In this document: one piece after another, positions 1-5,547 of the stretch
Numbering within the stretch: the stretch's first letter is position 1
How the letters are laid out: each line of letters begins with the position of its first letter
NCBI GenBank assembly: GCA_023428515.1
Contig: JAEYXI010000036.1
Span: 1-5,547, forward strand
Length of the DNA: 5,547 nt
Reading direction: 5' to 3'
Source of the DNA: Pseudomonadota bacterium
Lineage (GTDB): Bacteria; Pseudomonadota; Alphaproteobacteria; Rhizobiales; Rhizobiaceae
Notes under the pieces: model-generated
Database searches by the model: none
Told to the model about the DNA's origin: nothing
Seen by the model: the letters and a program-made list of their open reading frames with translations, nothing else
Program-made: the position numbers and the translations under genes

Positions 1-1
1 C

Positions 2-1495
2 TCAGGCCGCCGCGGGGCGGGGGCCTGCGGCGGTGGCAAGTTCGCGGATGCCGGGCTCTATGTGCTGCAGCGCGATCGACGAGATGCCGAGCCGCATGAA
101 GCGCGCCGGCTTGTCGGCACGGTCGAAGAAGCGGTCGCCGGGCTCGATGATGACGCTCCGCGCCGCGGCCTGGGCTGCGAGGTCGCGGGCGTCGGTGCCG
201 CGCGGTCCTTCAAGCCAGAGCGAGGTGCCGCCGGCCGAATCCGTTGCGCGCCAGTCCGGCAGGAAGGCCGAGATCGCCTGCACCAGCCGCTTGCGGCGCT
301 CGTCGAAGGCCGACGACAGCCGCCGCACCAGCGCTTCATGATGGCCGAGCGACAGGAAGAGCGCGACGGCGCGCTGGTTGTTGGCGGGCGGGTGGCGCAG
401 CATGAAGCGGCGCAGTGCGCGAAGCTCGGCGATCAGCCCGGCCGAGGCGACGATGTAGCCGAGCCTGAGGCCTGGCGCGAGCGTCTTCGACATCGAGCCG
501 ACATAGATGACGCGGCCGGAACGGTCGATGCTCTTCAGTGCCTGCTGCGGCGCCTCGTCGAGCAACTGGCTGTCATAGCCGTCCTCGATGACGATCTGGT
601 TGTTGCGGGCGGCGCGGGCGAGGAGATCCTGGCGCCGCTCGTTCGACAGCGGCACCATGGTCGGGCAATGGTGGCTCGGCGTCACGAACACATAGTCGGC
701 GTCGCTGGAGATGGAGGAGGTGACGATGCCCTCTTCGTCGACCGGCGTCGGCAGCACGTCGGCGCCGGCAAGGCGGAAGATCGAGCGCGCGTCGGGGTAG
801 CCGGGGTCCTCCATCGCGACCGTGGTGCCGTTGTTCATGAGGAGCGTGGCGAGCATATAGAGCGCGTTCTGGGCGCCGAGCGTCACGATGATCTCGTCGG
901 GATTGGCGAATATGCCCCGCCGCGGCAGCAGCCGCGCCTGGATCTGCTCGATCAGCAACGGATCGTCGCGATCGACCATGTCGGCCGCCCAGTTGCGGAT
1001 CTCGAGCACGGCGAGCGCCATGCGGTTGCATTCGCGCCACTCGGCGGTCGGGAAGAGCGCCGGGTCGAACTGGCCGTATACGAACGGATAGGACGACTTG
1101 ATCCAGTTGCCGTGCTTGGCCGGCGGCGGCATCTCGGACGCCGCGATCTTGCGCCGCGCCTTCCAGTCGATGTCGTTGGAATTGTCGTTGGCCTTCTGGG
1201 CGGGCTTGGCCGGGGTGGCGAGCACCTCGGGGTTGACGAAATGGCCGCGCCGCTCGCGCGCCACGAGAAAACCCTGGTCGACCAACTGCTGGAAGGCCAG
1301 CACCACCGTGCCGCGCGCCACGCCGAGCTTTTCGGCGAGGATGCGGCAGGAGGGAAGCGGCATGGAGGCCGCGATCTGGCGGTCGAGAATGGCGGCGACG
1401 ATCGCCTGGCGAATCTGCGCCTGAAGCGTCTGCCCGGACTCCGCCGAGATGCGGAACAGTCCGGACCAAATCGCTGCGTCGTTTCGCTGTGGCAT
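2..1495 (-). CDS. MocR/PdxR-family transcriptional regulator (GntR HTH + PLP aminotransferase-fold domain)
   Basis: Complete 497-aa protein. Members of this family bind DNA with an N-terminal GntR winged helix and sense PLP or an amino-compound through a C-terminal domain derived from fold-type I aminotransferases. The winged helix lies at about residues 21-88 (LAEKLGVARGTVVLAFQQL, then the wing RRGHFVN). A linker follows to about 130, then the aminotransferase domain: GAQNAL (207-212), EDPGYP (229-234), TPSHHCPT (272-279), ED-x-YD with D305 and Y307 for the PLP ring, SMSK with the Schiff-base lysine K337, R344, and MRLG with R468 in the usual carboxylate-binding position. The ATG at 1495 is chosen because AAGGAG lies 6 nt upstream; in-frame ATGs at 1522 and 1567 lack a ribosome site. 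The stop is at 2-4. It is divergent from pgi by 237 bp. The ligand and target genes cannot be read from sequence. Family assignment is near certain. Confidence 0.95.
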   Translation of the reverse strand: MPQRNDAAIWSGLFRISAESGQTLQAQIRQAIVAAILDRQIAASMPLPSCRILAEKLGVARGTVVLAFQQLVDQGFLVARERRGHFVNPEVLATPAKPAQKANDNSNDIDWKARRKIAASEMPPPAKHGNWIKSSYPFVYGQFDPALFPTAEWRECNRMALAVLEIRNWAADMVDRDDPLLIEQIQARLLPRRGIFANPDEIIVTLGAQNALYMLATLLMNNGTTVAMEDPGYPDARSIFRLAGADVLPTPVDEEGIVTSSISSDADYVFVTPSHHCPTMVPLSNERRQDLLARAARNNQIVIEDGYDSQLLDEAPQQALKSIDRSGRVIYVGSMSKTLAPGLRLGYIVASAGLIAELRALRRFMLRHPPANNQRAVALFLSLGHHEALVRRLSSAFDERRKRLVQAISAFLPDWRATDSAGGTSLWLEGPRGTDARDLAAQAAARSVIIEPGDRFFDRADKPARFMRLGISSIALQHIEPGIRELATAAGPRPAAA

Positions 1496-1501
1496 GGTGT
1501 G

Positions 1502-1507
1502 CTCCTT
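1502..1507 (-). promoter_or_regulatory. Ribosome binding site of the MocR-type regulator
   Basis: Minus-strand AAGGAG, 6 nt from the ATG at 1495. It decides the start: the two longer in-frame ATG candidates (1522, 1567) have no comparable purine-rich site. Confidence 0.8.
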
Positions 1508-1524
1508 GCGTAACGTCCCCATTT

Positions 1525-1535
1525 CTGGCCCAGCG
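1525..1535. repeat. 11-bp direct repeat, copy 1 (CTGGCCCAGCG)
   Basis: An exact copy of this 11-mer recurs at 1614-1624, 89 bp away, inside the same divergent intergenic region. The core CTGG-C-CCAG is itself a small dyad. This copy sits in the likely 5' untranslated region of the regulator. Function unknown; it could be a regulator site or chance in GC-rich DNA. Confidence 0.4.
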
Positions 1536-1538
1536 ATT

Positions 1539-1567
1539 TGTATTCGTGGTCCAAACGGTTGCGCCAA
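1539..1567 (-). promoter_or_regulatory. Possible promoter and tandem operator of the MocR-type regulator
   Basis: On the minus strand TTGGCG (1567-1562) and AATACA (1544-1539) are separated by 17 bp. They are weak but correctly spaced -35/-10 candidates that would give a leader of roughly 35-40 nt. The same segment holds a tandem repeat on the plus strand, TGGTCCAA (1547-1554) and TGCGCCAA (1560-1567), with 6 of 8 bases identical and a 13-bp spacing. Direct repeats overlapping their own promoter are a common arrangement for MocR-type regulators, so autoregulation is a reasonable inference. The hexamers alone would not justify a promoter call. Confidence 0.35.
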
Positions 1568-1578
1568 TGAATTTTTCT

Positions 1579-1591
1579 AATCGTTACGATT
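1579..1591. promoter_or_regulatory. Perfect 13-bp palindrome in an AT-rich patch (possible operator)
   Basis: AATCGT-T-ACGATT is a perfect dyad with 6-bp arms around one central base. It lies in the most AT-rich stretch of the intergenic region (about 1568-1595), 84 bp from the regulator start and 141 bp from the pgi start. GntR-type winged helices often bind short dyads, but the binding protein here is unknown. Confidence 0.4.
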
Positions 1592-1613
1592 TATGCCAGT
1601 GATGCATCGGGAA

Positions 1614-1629
1614 CTGGCCCAGCGGGCCA
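1614..1629. repeat. 11-bp direct repeat copy 2, extended into an inverted repeat
   Basis: The second CTGGCCCAGCG (1614-1624) overlaps a perfect inverted repeat, TGGCCC-AGC-GGGCCA (1615-1629). Copy 1 at 1525-1535 has only the left half of this dyad, so the pair looks like one full site and one half site. An operator or a small RNA hairpin are both possible. Confidence 0.4.
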
Positions 1630-1660
1630 TGCCGCAGAGTCTGACACAAAGAAGGGTTAG

Positions 1661-1685
1661 GAGAGCCTGCCTCTCGCAGTTGCGA
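1661..1685. promoter_or_regulatory. Two overlapping short dyads upstream of pgi
   Basis: GAGAG-CCTGC-CTCTC (1661-1675) is followed by TCGCA-GT-TGCGA (1674-1685), sharing two bases. They end 47 bp before the pgi start codon, in the interval where the pgi promoter or leader should lie. No convincing -35/-10 pair is visible on the plus strand; CTATTG (1695-1700) is the only -10-like hexamer I would consider, and it has no good partner. Arms of five bases are short, so chance is a real alternative. Confidence 0.25.
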
Positions 1686-1720
1686 AAAGCTCTGCTATTG
1701 TGGCGCGCGCCGAAATCCTG

Positions 1721-1725
1721 AGGAG
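1721..1725 (+). promoter_or_regulatory. Ribosome binding site of pgi
   Basis: AGGAG with a 7-nt spacer to the GTG at 1733. It selects this GTG over the in-frame GTG at 1700, which would add 11 residues and would place this site inside the coding sequence. Confidence 0.8.
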
Positions 1726-1732
1726 TTTTCCA

Positions 1733-3361
1733 GTGGCAGACAGACCGGCAAGCCTCGTTGCGCTCAAGAACCATCTCGCGGATGTGCCGAAGGACATGCG
1801 CGCCACCTTCGCCGACGATCCCAAGCGATTCGAGAAGTTTTCGCTCGTCGACGGCGATCTGCTGCTCGACTGGTCGAAAAGCGCGGTGACCGAGAAGACG
1901 ATGGAGCTCTTAGCTGCGGCGGCCGAAGCGGCCGGAGTCGAGAAACGGCGCGAGGCGATGTTCTCCGGCGAGAAGATCAACATCACCGAGCATCGCGCCG
2001 TGCTGCACACGGCGCTGCGCCAGCCGAAAGGCGCGAAGGTGCTGGTCGACGGCCACGACGTGGTGCCCGACGTGCACGCCGTGCTCGATGCGATGGCGAA
2101 ATTCTCCGACGCCGTGCGCTCGGGCGAGGCGAAGGGCGCGACCGGCAAGAAGATCACTGATGTCGTCAACATCGGCATCGGCGGCTCTGACCTCGGTCCG
2201 GTGATGGCGACGCTGGCGCTGGCGCCCTGGCATGACGGGCCGCGTGCGCATTACGTGTCGAACATCGACGGAGCGCATATGCACGACACGCTGAAGGATC
2301 TCTCGCCGGAGACGACGCTCTTCATCATCGCCTCGAAGACCTTCACCACCGTCGAGACGATGACCAATGCCGAGACGGCGAAGAAGTGGATCGTCTCGAA
2401 GCTCGGCGAGGGGGCCGTCGCCAACCATTTTGCCGCGGTGTCGACCGCGCTGGACCTGGTGGCCAAGTTCGGCATCGCAAAAGATCGCGTCTTCGGCTTC
2501 TGGGACTGGGTCGGCGGGCGTTACTCGTTGTGGGGGGCGATCGGCCTGCCGATCATGATCGCGGTCGGCGCCAGGAATTTTCGCGACTTTTTGGCCGGCG
2601 CGCATGAGGTGGACGAGCATTTCCGGACTGCGCCGCTGCTCAAAAATATTCCCGCATTGATGGGGCTGGTCGGCTACTGGCACCGCGTGGTGTGTGGCTA
2701 TCCGGCGCGCGCCGTCATCCCCTACGACCAGCGGCTGTCGCGCTTTCCCGCCTATCTGCAGCAGCTCGACATGGAATCGAACGGCAAGCATGTGACGCTG
2801 GAGGGAAGCCAGGCGCCGACGCCGACCGGCCCGCTGGTTTGGGGCGAGCCGGGCACCAACGGGCAGCACGCCTTCTTCCAGCTTCTGCATCAGGGCACGG
2901 ACATCATTCCGATCGAGTTCCTGGCGGCGGCGGTTGGCCACGAGCCTGATCTCAAGCATCACCACGACTTGCTGCTTTCCAACGTGCTCGCACAGTCGGC
3001 TGCGCTGATGAAAGGGCGGACGCTGGAGGAAGCGAAGAAGCAAATGCTGGCCAAGGGCATGAAGGCTGACGACGTGGAAAAAATCGCGCCGCATCGCGTC
3101 TTCACCGGCAACCGGCCCTCGGTCACGATCCTCTACAAATCGCTCGACCCGAGAACGCTTGGCCGGCTGATCGCGCTCTACGAGCATCGCGTCTTCGTCG
3201 AGGGCACGATGTTCGACATCAATTCCTTCGACCAGTGGGGCGTTGAGCTCGGCAAGGAACTGGCGACCGAACTCCTGCCTGTCGTCGAGGGCAAGGAGGA
3301 TGCCGCAAAGCACGACGCCTCGACGGCGGGACTGGTGCAGCATATTAAGCATCTAAGCTAG
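1733..3361 (+). CDS. pgi: Glucose-6-phosphate isomerase
   Basis: Interconverts glucose 6-phosphate and fructose 6-phosphate in the cytoplasm, linking glycolysis/gluconeogenesis with the Entner-Doudoroff and pentose phosphate routes. The 542-aa length matches the usual bacterial enzyme of about 550 aa. The two SIS sugar-isomerase domains carry the expected marks: GIGGSD (148-153), SKTFTT (201-206) for phosphate binding, signature 1 [14 protein letters not shown] (258-271) with R263, MESNGK with catalytic base E348, [10 protein letters not shown] with H379, and signature 2 [10 protein letters not shown] (499-508) with K508. The start is GTG, set by AGGAG 7 nt upstream. It ends in TAG. The gene is divergent from the MocR regulator and is followed closely by a HAD phosphatase on the same strand. 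All active-site positions are intact, so I expect a functional enzyme. Confidence 0.98.
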   Translation: MADRPASLVALKNHLADVPKDMRATFADDPKRFEKFSLVDGDLLLDWSKSAVTEKTMELLAAAAEAAGVEKRREAMFSGEKINITEHRAVLHTALRQPKGAKVLVDGHDVVPDVHAVLDAMAKFSDAVRSGEAKGATGKKITDVVNIGIGGSDLGPVMATLALAPWHDGPRAHYVSNIDGAHMHDTLKDLSPETTLFIIASKTFTTVETMTNAETAKKWIVSKLGEGAVANHFAAVSTALDLVAKFGIAKDRVFGFWDWVGGRYSLWGAIGLPIMIAVGARNFRDFLAGAHEVDEHFRTAPLLKNIPALMGLVGYWHRVVCGYPARAVIPYDQRLSRFPAYLQQLDMESNGKHVTLEGSQAPTPTGPLVWGEPGTNGQHAFFQLLHQGTDIIPIEFLAAAVGHEPDLKHHHDLLLSNVLAQSAALMKGRTLEEAKKQMLAKGMKADDVEKIAPHRVFTGNRPSVTILYKSLDPRTLGRLIALYEHRVFVEGTMFDINSFDQWGVELGKELATELLPVVEGKEDAAKHDASTAGLVQHIKHLS

Positions 3362-3404
3362 GCAGGTGCGGTGGTCGCGCCGCATCAACCTCGGGGCATC
3401 GATC

Positions 3405-4115
3405 TTGGCTGAAATAAAAGGCATCCTGTTCGACAAGGACGGGACGTTGGTCGACTTCCAGAAGACCTGGTACGCGCTGGCGGACCTGATGGCGCTGCAT
3501 GCGGCGGACGGCGATCGCGCCCGCGCCGATATCTTGATGATCCGGGCCGGCTACGACTACGAGCGGCATTGCTTCCGTGCCGATTCCGTCTTCGCGGCCG
3601 GCACGAACGCCGACATCGTCGCGCTCTGGTATCCGCTGGCGGGCGAAGAGCGCCGCAAGGAGATGACGCTCTTCTTCGACACGTTCACGGCGGAGCAGGG
3701 CGCGCTGCAGTCGGTGCCGCTGCCGGGCAGCCAGGATGCCATCGCCAGCCTGCATCGCGCCGGCTTCAGGATGGGCGTCGCGACCAACGATTCGACCGGG
3801 GGAGCGGAGAAGACGCTGCTTGCGCTCGGCATCGCGCAGATGTTCGACGCGGCCTATGGCTACGATGCGGTCGCCAACCCGAAGCCGGCCCCCGACACGA
3901 TCCAGGCATTCAGCGACTTGACCGGATTGAAGCCCGCCGAGATCGCCATGGTCGGCGACAACAGGCACGACCTCGAAATGGCAAAAGCCGGCGGGGCAGG
4001 GCTGGCGGTCGGCGTGCTCTCGGGAACCGGCACGCGCGAGTCGCTAGCGCCGCTCGCCGATGTCGTGTTGGAATCGATCGTGGAACTGCCGGGATATCTG
4101 AACGGTCGCGGCTGA
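3405..4115 (+). CDS. HAD-family hydrolase, phosphoglycolate-phosphatase type
   Basis: Predicted cytoplasmic Mg2+-dependent phosphatase of 236 aa. The HAD motifs appear in order: motif I DKDGT with nucleophile D10 and acid/base D12; motif II VATND with T127; motif III K160 in NPKPAPDT; motif IV VGDNRHD with D185 and D189. The helical insert between motifs I and II (about residues 17-95) is a C1-type cap, as in Gph. 2-Phosphoglycolate is the likeliest substrate by family, but related enzymes act on other phosphate esters and the cap does not settle it. The start is uncertain. TTG at 3405 (LAEIKGILFDKDG) puts motif I at the usual distance from the N-terminus and has GGGG 8 nt upstream. A GTG at 3366 would add 13 residues and begin 4 bp after the pgi stop. 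Either way it probably shares a transcript with pgi. Confidence 0.9.
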   Translation: MAEIKGILFDKDGTLVDFQKTWYALADLMALHAADGDRARADILMIRAGYDYERHCFRADSVFAAGTNADIVALWYPLAGEERRKEMTLFFDTFTAEQGALQSVPLPGSQDAIASLHRAGFRMGVATNDSTGGAEKTLLALGIAQMFDAAYGYDAVANPKPAPDTIQAFSDLTGLKPAEIAMVGDNRHDLEMAKAGGAGLAVGVLSGTGTRESLAPLADVVLESIVELPGYLNGRG

Positions 4116-4117
4116 CC

Positions 4118-4149
4118 CACCCGCTCAGACGGTGAACCAGTAGCGGGTG
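4118..4149. terminator. Inverted repeat at the convergent gene junction (possible bidirectional terminator)
   Basis: CACCCGCT (4118-4125) and AGCGGGTG (4142-4149) are perfect 8-bp arms around a 16-nt loop, which itself contains GGT-GA-ACC. The structure starts 2 bp after the HAD stop codon and includes the stop of the facing cytidylyltransferase gene (4125-4127), so both transcripts would carry a GC-rich hairpin at their end. There is no T-run on either side, so it is not a standard intrinsic terminator. RNA 3'-end protection or weak termination is the more cautious reading. Confidence 0.4.
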
Positions 4150-5054
4150 ACGTGGAAGAAGAGCGGCGCCGCGAAGGTGAGCGAATCGACGCGGTCGAGC
4201 ACGCCGCCGTGTCCCTCGATGATGTAGCCCCAGTCCTTCGCCTTGAGGTCGCGCTTGATGGCGGAGAGTACGAAGCCGCCGAAGAAGCCGGCGACGACGA
4301 TCACGGCGCTGACCGCCGCGGCCTGCAGCGGCGAGAAGGGCGTCATGCGGTGGAGCATCGTGCCGACCAGGATGGCGGAGAGGCCGCCGCCGACCAGGCC
4401 CTCGATGGTCTTGTTGGGGCTGATGTTGGGGGAGAAGCGGCGCTTTCCGATCAGCTTGCCCCAGACATACTGGAAGACGTCGCTGAGCTGCACAACGATG
4501 ATGAGATAGACGATCAGCAGCGCGCTCGGCACCGATGTGTCGAGCATCAGCAGCGCCGGCGCGTGGCTGATCGCGAAGACCGTCAGCATCAATCCCCACT
4601 GCACCTTGGCGCTGCGCGCCAGGAACTCGTTGGTGTCGCCCATCAGCGTGGCGACCGCCGGCAGCAACAGGAAGGCGTAGACCGGGATGAAGATGACGAA
4701 CATGCCGTACCATTCGATGGCGAGCAGATAGTAGTGGTAGGGCAGCACGACGAAGAAGGAGAGGAAGAGCGCATAGTGGTCGCCGCGGCGCGACGGCGTC
4801 AGCGTCCAGAATTCGCGCAGGGCCATGAAGGAGAGGATCGCAAAAAGAATGACGGTGGCAGTGTGGCCTGCCAGGATCGCGCCGCCGACGACCAGCACCA
4901 TCACCCACCAGGACCGGGTGCGGGCATTGAGGTTGCGCACGGTGGCGATCGTCTCGGGCTTGGTCGCGCGGCGCTCCAACTCGTGGCCGACGAGCGAGGC
5001 GACGCTGAGCAGCGCGACGATGCCGGCAAGCACCCAGAACAGCGTTTCCCTCAC
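4125..5054 (-). CDS. CdsA-family phosphatidate cytidylyltransferase (CDP-diglyceride synthase-like, integral membrane)
   Basis: Predicted to convert phosphatidate and CTP to CDP-diacylglycerol in the inner membrane. The protein has 309 aa, with about eight hydrophobic segments (near residues 4-22, 50-66, 67-79, 95-113, 117-137, 154-171, 177-190, 244-263). The family signature lies at 264-290: S264, K267, R268, K273, D274, then GHGG (281-284), D287, R288 and D290. An upstream conserved block (191-222) contains SDVFQYVWGK, ISPNKT and EG..GG. Two positions differ from classical CdsA: the DSGAY-like motif reads DVFQY, and the usual proline before GHGG is E279-E280 context (IIEGHGG). The GTG start at 5054 overlaps the upstream acyltransferase stop as GTGA, with no clear ribosome site, so translational coupling is likely. 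The frame stays open to 5516 but that extension covers the acyltransferase gene out of frame and is highly arginine-rich, so it is not coding. It may be a second CdsA rather than the housekeeping one. Confidence 0.9.
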   Translation of the reverse strand: MRETLFWVLAGIVALLSVASLVGHELERRATKPETIATVRNLNARTRSWWVMVLVVGGAILAGHTATVILFAILSFMALREFWTLTPSRRGDHYALFLSFFVVLPYHYYLLAIEWYGMFVIFIPVYAFLLLPAVATLMGDTNEFLARSAKVQWGLMLTVFAISHAPALLMLDTSVPSALLIVYLIIVVQLSDVFQYVWGKLIGKRRFSPNISPNKTIEGLVGGGLSAILVGTMLHRMTPFSPLQAAAVSAVIVVAGFFGGFVLSAIKRDLKAKDWGYIIEGHGGVLDRVDSLTFAAPLFFHVTRYWFTV

Positions 5055-5547
5055 GGACGCACCATGGGGTTTGCGCCGGGATCGGCGGGAGACGGCGCTG
5101 GCATGGGGCGCATCACGTCGAGGGAAAGCACGGCGGCGCGGGCGCGGCTGAGGAATGCGGCCTTCTCCTCGCCCGGCTGCAGACGCAGCGGCGCGCCGAA
5201 GCGGGCCGTGCAGGTGATCGGCACGGGCAGCATGCTTCCCTTCGGCAGGATCCGCCTGAGATTGTCGAGATAGACCGGAACCAGCTCGATGTCGGGGAAG
5301 CGCTGGGCGAGCCGGAAGATGCCTGAGCGGAACTCGGCGACTTCTCCGTCGCCTTCCGCGCGCGTGCCTTCCGGGAAGATCAGGATCGACTGGCCGCGTT
5401 CGAGCAGGCGCTCCACCGGCTCCAGCGGATTGGTGCCGGGCTCGGGCTTGCGGTCGATCAGCACTGCGCGGACGATTGTCTCGGCGATAAAGCGGTGGAC
5501 CTTGGTCTTGCCCCAATAGTCGCGGCGCGGCCCCGGCTGGGTTAGGG
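5051..5547 (-). CDS. PlsC-type 1-acyl-sn-glycerol-3-phosphate acyltransferase, C-terminal part (5' end outside window)
   Basis: The last 164 residues are visible; the frame is open to the right edge, so the start lies beyond 5547. Lysophospholipid acyltransferases of this family transfer an acyl chain to lysophosphatidate, giving phosphatidate at the membrane. Visible marks are FPEGTR (visible residues 57-62, the glycerol-phosphate binding motif), EFRSGIFRLA (71-80), the strand VPVYLDNL, and LPKGSMLPVP (100-109). The HX4D catalytic motif would be in the missing N-terminal part and cannot be checked. The C-terminus is proline-rich and ends at TGA 5053-5051, overlapping the GTG start of the downstream CdsA-like gene. 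The two enzymes catalyse consecutive steps, which supports both assignments. The exact acyl acceptor is not determined by what is visible. Confidence 0.88.
   Translation of the reverse strand, partial: LTQPGPRRDYWGKTKVHRFIAETIVRAVLIDRKPEPGTNPLEPVERLLERGQSILIFPEGTRAEGDGEVAEFRSGIFRLAQRFPDIELVPVYLDNLRRILPKGSMLPVPITCTARFGAPLRLQPGEEKAAFLSRARAAVLSLDVMRPMPAPSPADPGANPMVRP

Noticed and set aside
62..1513. 483-codon plus-strand open frame opposite the regulator gene
   Set aside because: Its composition (arginine-, glycine- and histidine-rich, no recognisable domain) is typical of antisense frames in GC-rich genes. The minus strand encodes a clear MocR protein with all motifs.
1577..1774. 65-codon minus-strand frame in the intergenic region
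   Set aside because: It overlaps the pgi ribosome site and start, has no recognisable motif, and I see no convincing ribosome site for it.
1910..3352. 480-codon minus-strand open frame opposite pgi
   Set aside because: Low-complexity, arginine/histidine-rich translation with no domain, fully antisense to an intact pgi. This is a codon-bias shadow.
3910..4908. 332-codon minus-strand frame crossing the HAD/CdsA junction
   Set aside because: It is a frame-shifted reading of the CdsA-like gene continuing antisense into the HAD gene, rich in arginine and without domains.
4152..5273. 373-codon plus-strand open frame opposite the CdsA-like gene
   Set aside because: Highly charged, repetitive translation (mostly E, R, D, H) as expected from the complement of hydrophobic membrane-protein codons. 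No start signal or domain.
4125..5516. A 463-residue minus-strand frame that could be read as an N-terminally extended CdsA
   Set aside because: The extra 154 residues are arginine/proline-rich noise out of frame with a real acyltransferase gene containing FPEGTR. The true start is the GTG at 5054.

Overview
The window looks like core chromosome of a GC-rich alphaproteobacterium. The Pgi, HAD and PlsC/CdsA-type proteins and the frequent GTG/TTG starts fit a rhizobial lineage such as the Mesorhizobium/Phyllobacteriaceae group. That placement comes from protein character and gene mix, not from a database match. I see no tRNA, rRNA, CRISPR array, insertion sequence or phage gene.

Layout, left to right: (1) a complete minus-strand gene for a MocR/PdxR-type regulator, with a GntR winged helix fused to an aminotransferase-fold domain; (2) a 237-bp divergent intergenic region carrying several short palindromes and direct repeats; (3) plus-strand pgi, glucose-6-phosphate isomerase, with every catalytic motif intact; (4) a closely following plus-strand HAD phosphatase of the phosphoglycolate-phosphatase type; (5) a convergent junction of only 9 bp containing an 8-bp inverted repeat; (6) a minus-strand CdsA-family integral membrane cytidylyltransferase; (7) overlapping it by 4 bp (GTGA), the C-terminal part of a PlsC-type lysophospholipid acyltransferase that runs off the right edge.

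Pgi and the HAD enzyme form a short sugar-phosphate/phosphate-ester unit on the plus strand. PlsC and the CdsA homologue form a translationally coupled phospholipid unit on the minus strand: acylation to phosphatidate, then activation to CDP-diacylglycerol. The MocR regulator stands alone and its target is not evident, since its divergent neighbour is a housekeeping gene.

Nothing here is clearly a new biological system. The points most worth a second look are the CdsA homologue, which departs from the usual motifs and is paired with PlsC, and the dyad-rich MocR-pgi intergenic region.
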